A stretch of DNA of 37,558 nt from a virus: positions 1-37,558 of IMG/VR virus record IMGVR_UViG_3300043408_000008; one strand, 5' to 3'. Numbering within the stretch: the stretch's first letter is position 1; the number at the start of each line of letters is the position of its first letter. Below, piece after piece: positions 36,758-37,558 of this stretch. Under the pieces are notes generated by a model. That model had not been told where the DNA came from. It did not search any database and saw only the letters and a program-made list of their open reading frames with translations. Both the position numbers and the translations under genes were made by a program.

Positions 36758-37039
36758 TCAATCCTTTTTAGTAAGCGTAGTTAAAAGGGCATCAATTCGG
36801 CGGTTTGTTTCGCGCTGTTCTTCGCGCATTTGATTTACGCTGTTTTCAATGCTTTGAATATGACCGTTTAAATCATCGCGCCTAACATATTCCGATTGAA
36901 CCTTTGTAATACGATCATGCAACTTTTCATCGCCGCTATTAATTGTATTCATTAACTGACGATCCCGCGCAATTATTCCGCCAATTAAACCAATTAATGC
37001 AATTGCTTCGCCAATTAACCATTGAAGTTCGCTAGACAT
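36758..37039 (-). CDS. Membrane-anchored coiled-coil lysis protein (93 aa)
   Basis: ATG 37039 follows GGGGG. One N-terminal membrane helix (about residues 5-25, LQWLIGEAIALIGLIGGIIA) is followed by a charged coiled coil (residues 28-93, with NSVNQMREEQRETNRRIDALLTTL). It is the first gene of the lysis cluster, two bases before the holin start. Proteins of this layout in lysis cassettes are candidate antiholins, holin partners or inner-membrane spanin-like parts; the coil here is long enough to reach into the periplasm for a short distance. Orientation is uncertain. Confidence 0.7.
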   Translation of the reverse strand: MSSELQWLIGEAIALIGLIGGIIARDRQLMNTINSGDEKLHDRITKVQSEYVRRDDLNGHIQSIENSVNQMREEQRETNRRIDALLTTLTKKD

Positions 37040-37101
37040 TTTTATTTACCCCCGCAAAGAAAGAAAACAGCAATGGGGCGAAATATAACCGAACTTATAG
37101 G

Positions 37102-37128
37102 CAAAAGAAAAGCCCGCACAAGGCGGGC
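37102..37128 (-). terminator. Rho-independent terminator after the DUF7303-like gene
   Basis: On the minus strand GCCCGC-CTTGT-GCGGGC (37112-37128) is followed by TTTTCTTTTG. It separates the early cluster from the lysis and late genes. A weak TATAAG lies just downstream, but no clear promoter for the late block was found. Confidence 0.85.
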
Positions 37129-37153
37129 TTCCCGAATGTTGCAGTTTTACCGC

Positions 37154-37558
37154 TTAGGCAGTGCGCCAAACGCGAGCACCCTTCACGCCGTTTTCTTCAA
37201 CGCTGCGAACAATGAACTTGCGAGTTTCGCGCGTAACTGGCACTTGTTCGCCCTTCCTGTTCGTCTTGAATTCGCCGGGCACAACTTCTGCATAACGGGC
37301 GGTAGCCGAAGACACGGTAGAAGCCATCGACTTAGCGGCGTTCGGCCTGCTTTCGTCATTGGCAACGAAGAAGGATTGACCAACATCCATCTTATCAAAC
37401 GGATAAGTGGTGCCGGTACGGCCACGGCCATAAATGGCAGGAACGGGAATGTTCGCTTCGATTGCGAAACCCGACTTTGCGGCGGGGGCGGTTTCAACAG
37501 CGGCAACGGCTGCGGTTTCTTGGGTATCGTTCTTGGACACAGTAGCAATTCCTTTTTC
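37154..37558 (-). CDS. DUF7303-like small phage protein, 3' part (continues at base 1-478)
   Basis: This is the C-terminal part of the 209-residue protein that starts at 478 in the left part of the window. It holds the YPFDKMDVGQSFFVANDE motif and a conserved block RKFIVRSVEENGVKGARVWRTA at the end. The frame is open beyond base 37558. Copies differ at one codon (Tyr here, Ser on the left). A GTG at 37540 with AAAGGA could be an internal start. Function unknown. Confidence 0.8.
   Translation of the reverse strand, partial: EKGIATVSKNDTQETAAVAAVETAPAAKSGFAIEANIPVPAIYGRGRTGTTYPFDKMDVGQSFFVANDESRPNAAKSMASTVSSATARYAEVVPGEFKTNRKGEQVPVTRETRKFIVRSVEENGVKGARVWRTA
37306..37558. repeat. Direct repeat of the window ends (right copy)
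   Basis: Second copy of bases 1-253, with T at 37431 in place of G at 126. See the left copy for interpretation. Confidence 0.95.

Noticed and set aside
9-37558. Temperate lifestyle
   Set aside because: No integrase, excisionase, attachment site or CI-type repressor was found; one small HTH protein alone does not support lysogeny.

Overview
This window is one complete phage genome map. Bases 1-253 recur at 37306-37558 with one mismatch (G126 versus T37431), so the sequence closes into a circle of about 37,305 bp. The structural genes follow the order and domain content of a P22-type short-tailed phage (podovirus): terminase, portal, scaffold, coat, gp4-like, gp10-like, gp7/gp20/gp16-like ejection proteins, and a tailspike with a P22-type head-binding domain. 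This implies a Gram-negative host. The promoters are good host sigma-70 promoters, and no phage RNA polymerase is visible. There is no recognisable integrase, excisionase or CI-type repressor, so I read it as probably virulent. I cannot name the host from sequence alone.

Layout. Two transcription blocks diverge at 7963-8102 and converge on a two-way terminator at 18036-18067. The rightward block (8103-18035) is metabolism and replication: a MazG-like pyrophosphohydrolase, a small conserved protein, flavin-dependent thymidylate synthase, a Sak4-like ATPase, tRNA-Leu(UAA), a DUF669-type ssDNA-binding protein, a zinc-finger protein, a Cas4-like Fe-S nuclease, an SF2 helicase, a second MazG-like protein, a sliding-clamp-like protein and a family B DNA polymerase. 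The leftward block runs from 7962 down to 1 and continues from 37558 down to 18068. Its first part holds a small HTH protein, a primase-polymerase/ATPase, an orphan C5 cytosine methyltransferase, an AT-rich gene-free control region (4142-4576), and a run of small early genes. That run includes a VRR-NUC nuclease, a zinc-finger deaminase and three genes below 60 codons that are easily missed. Lysis, packaging, head and tail genes follow.

How it works together. Deaminase, ThyX and the MazG-like enzymes remodel the nucleotide pool. Primase-polymerase, helicase, clamp, PolB, Sak4 and SSB make a nearly self-contained replication/recombination set. Four early promoters share the same nine-base -35 block (CGCTTGACA), and two more promoters lie back to back at the divergence point within an inverted repeat that the HTH protein could bind.

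Most striking observations: (1) a ten-base word, GCCCACAATA, occurs eight times, always on the + strand, spread around the genome regardless of gene direction or reading frame; (2) the clamp-like protein ends in EDDIPF, an SSB-type acidic tip, while the phage's own SSB lacks one; (3) the C-terminal domain of the primase is duplicated in a separate 205-residue protein.
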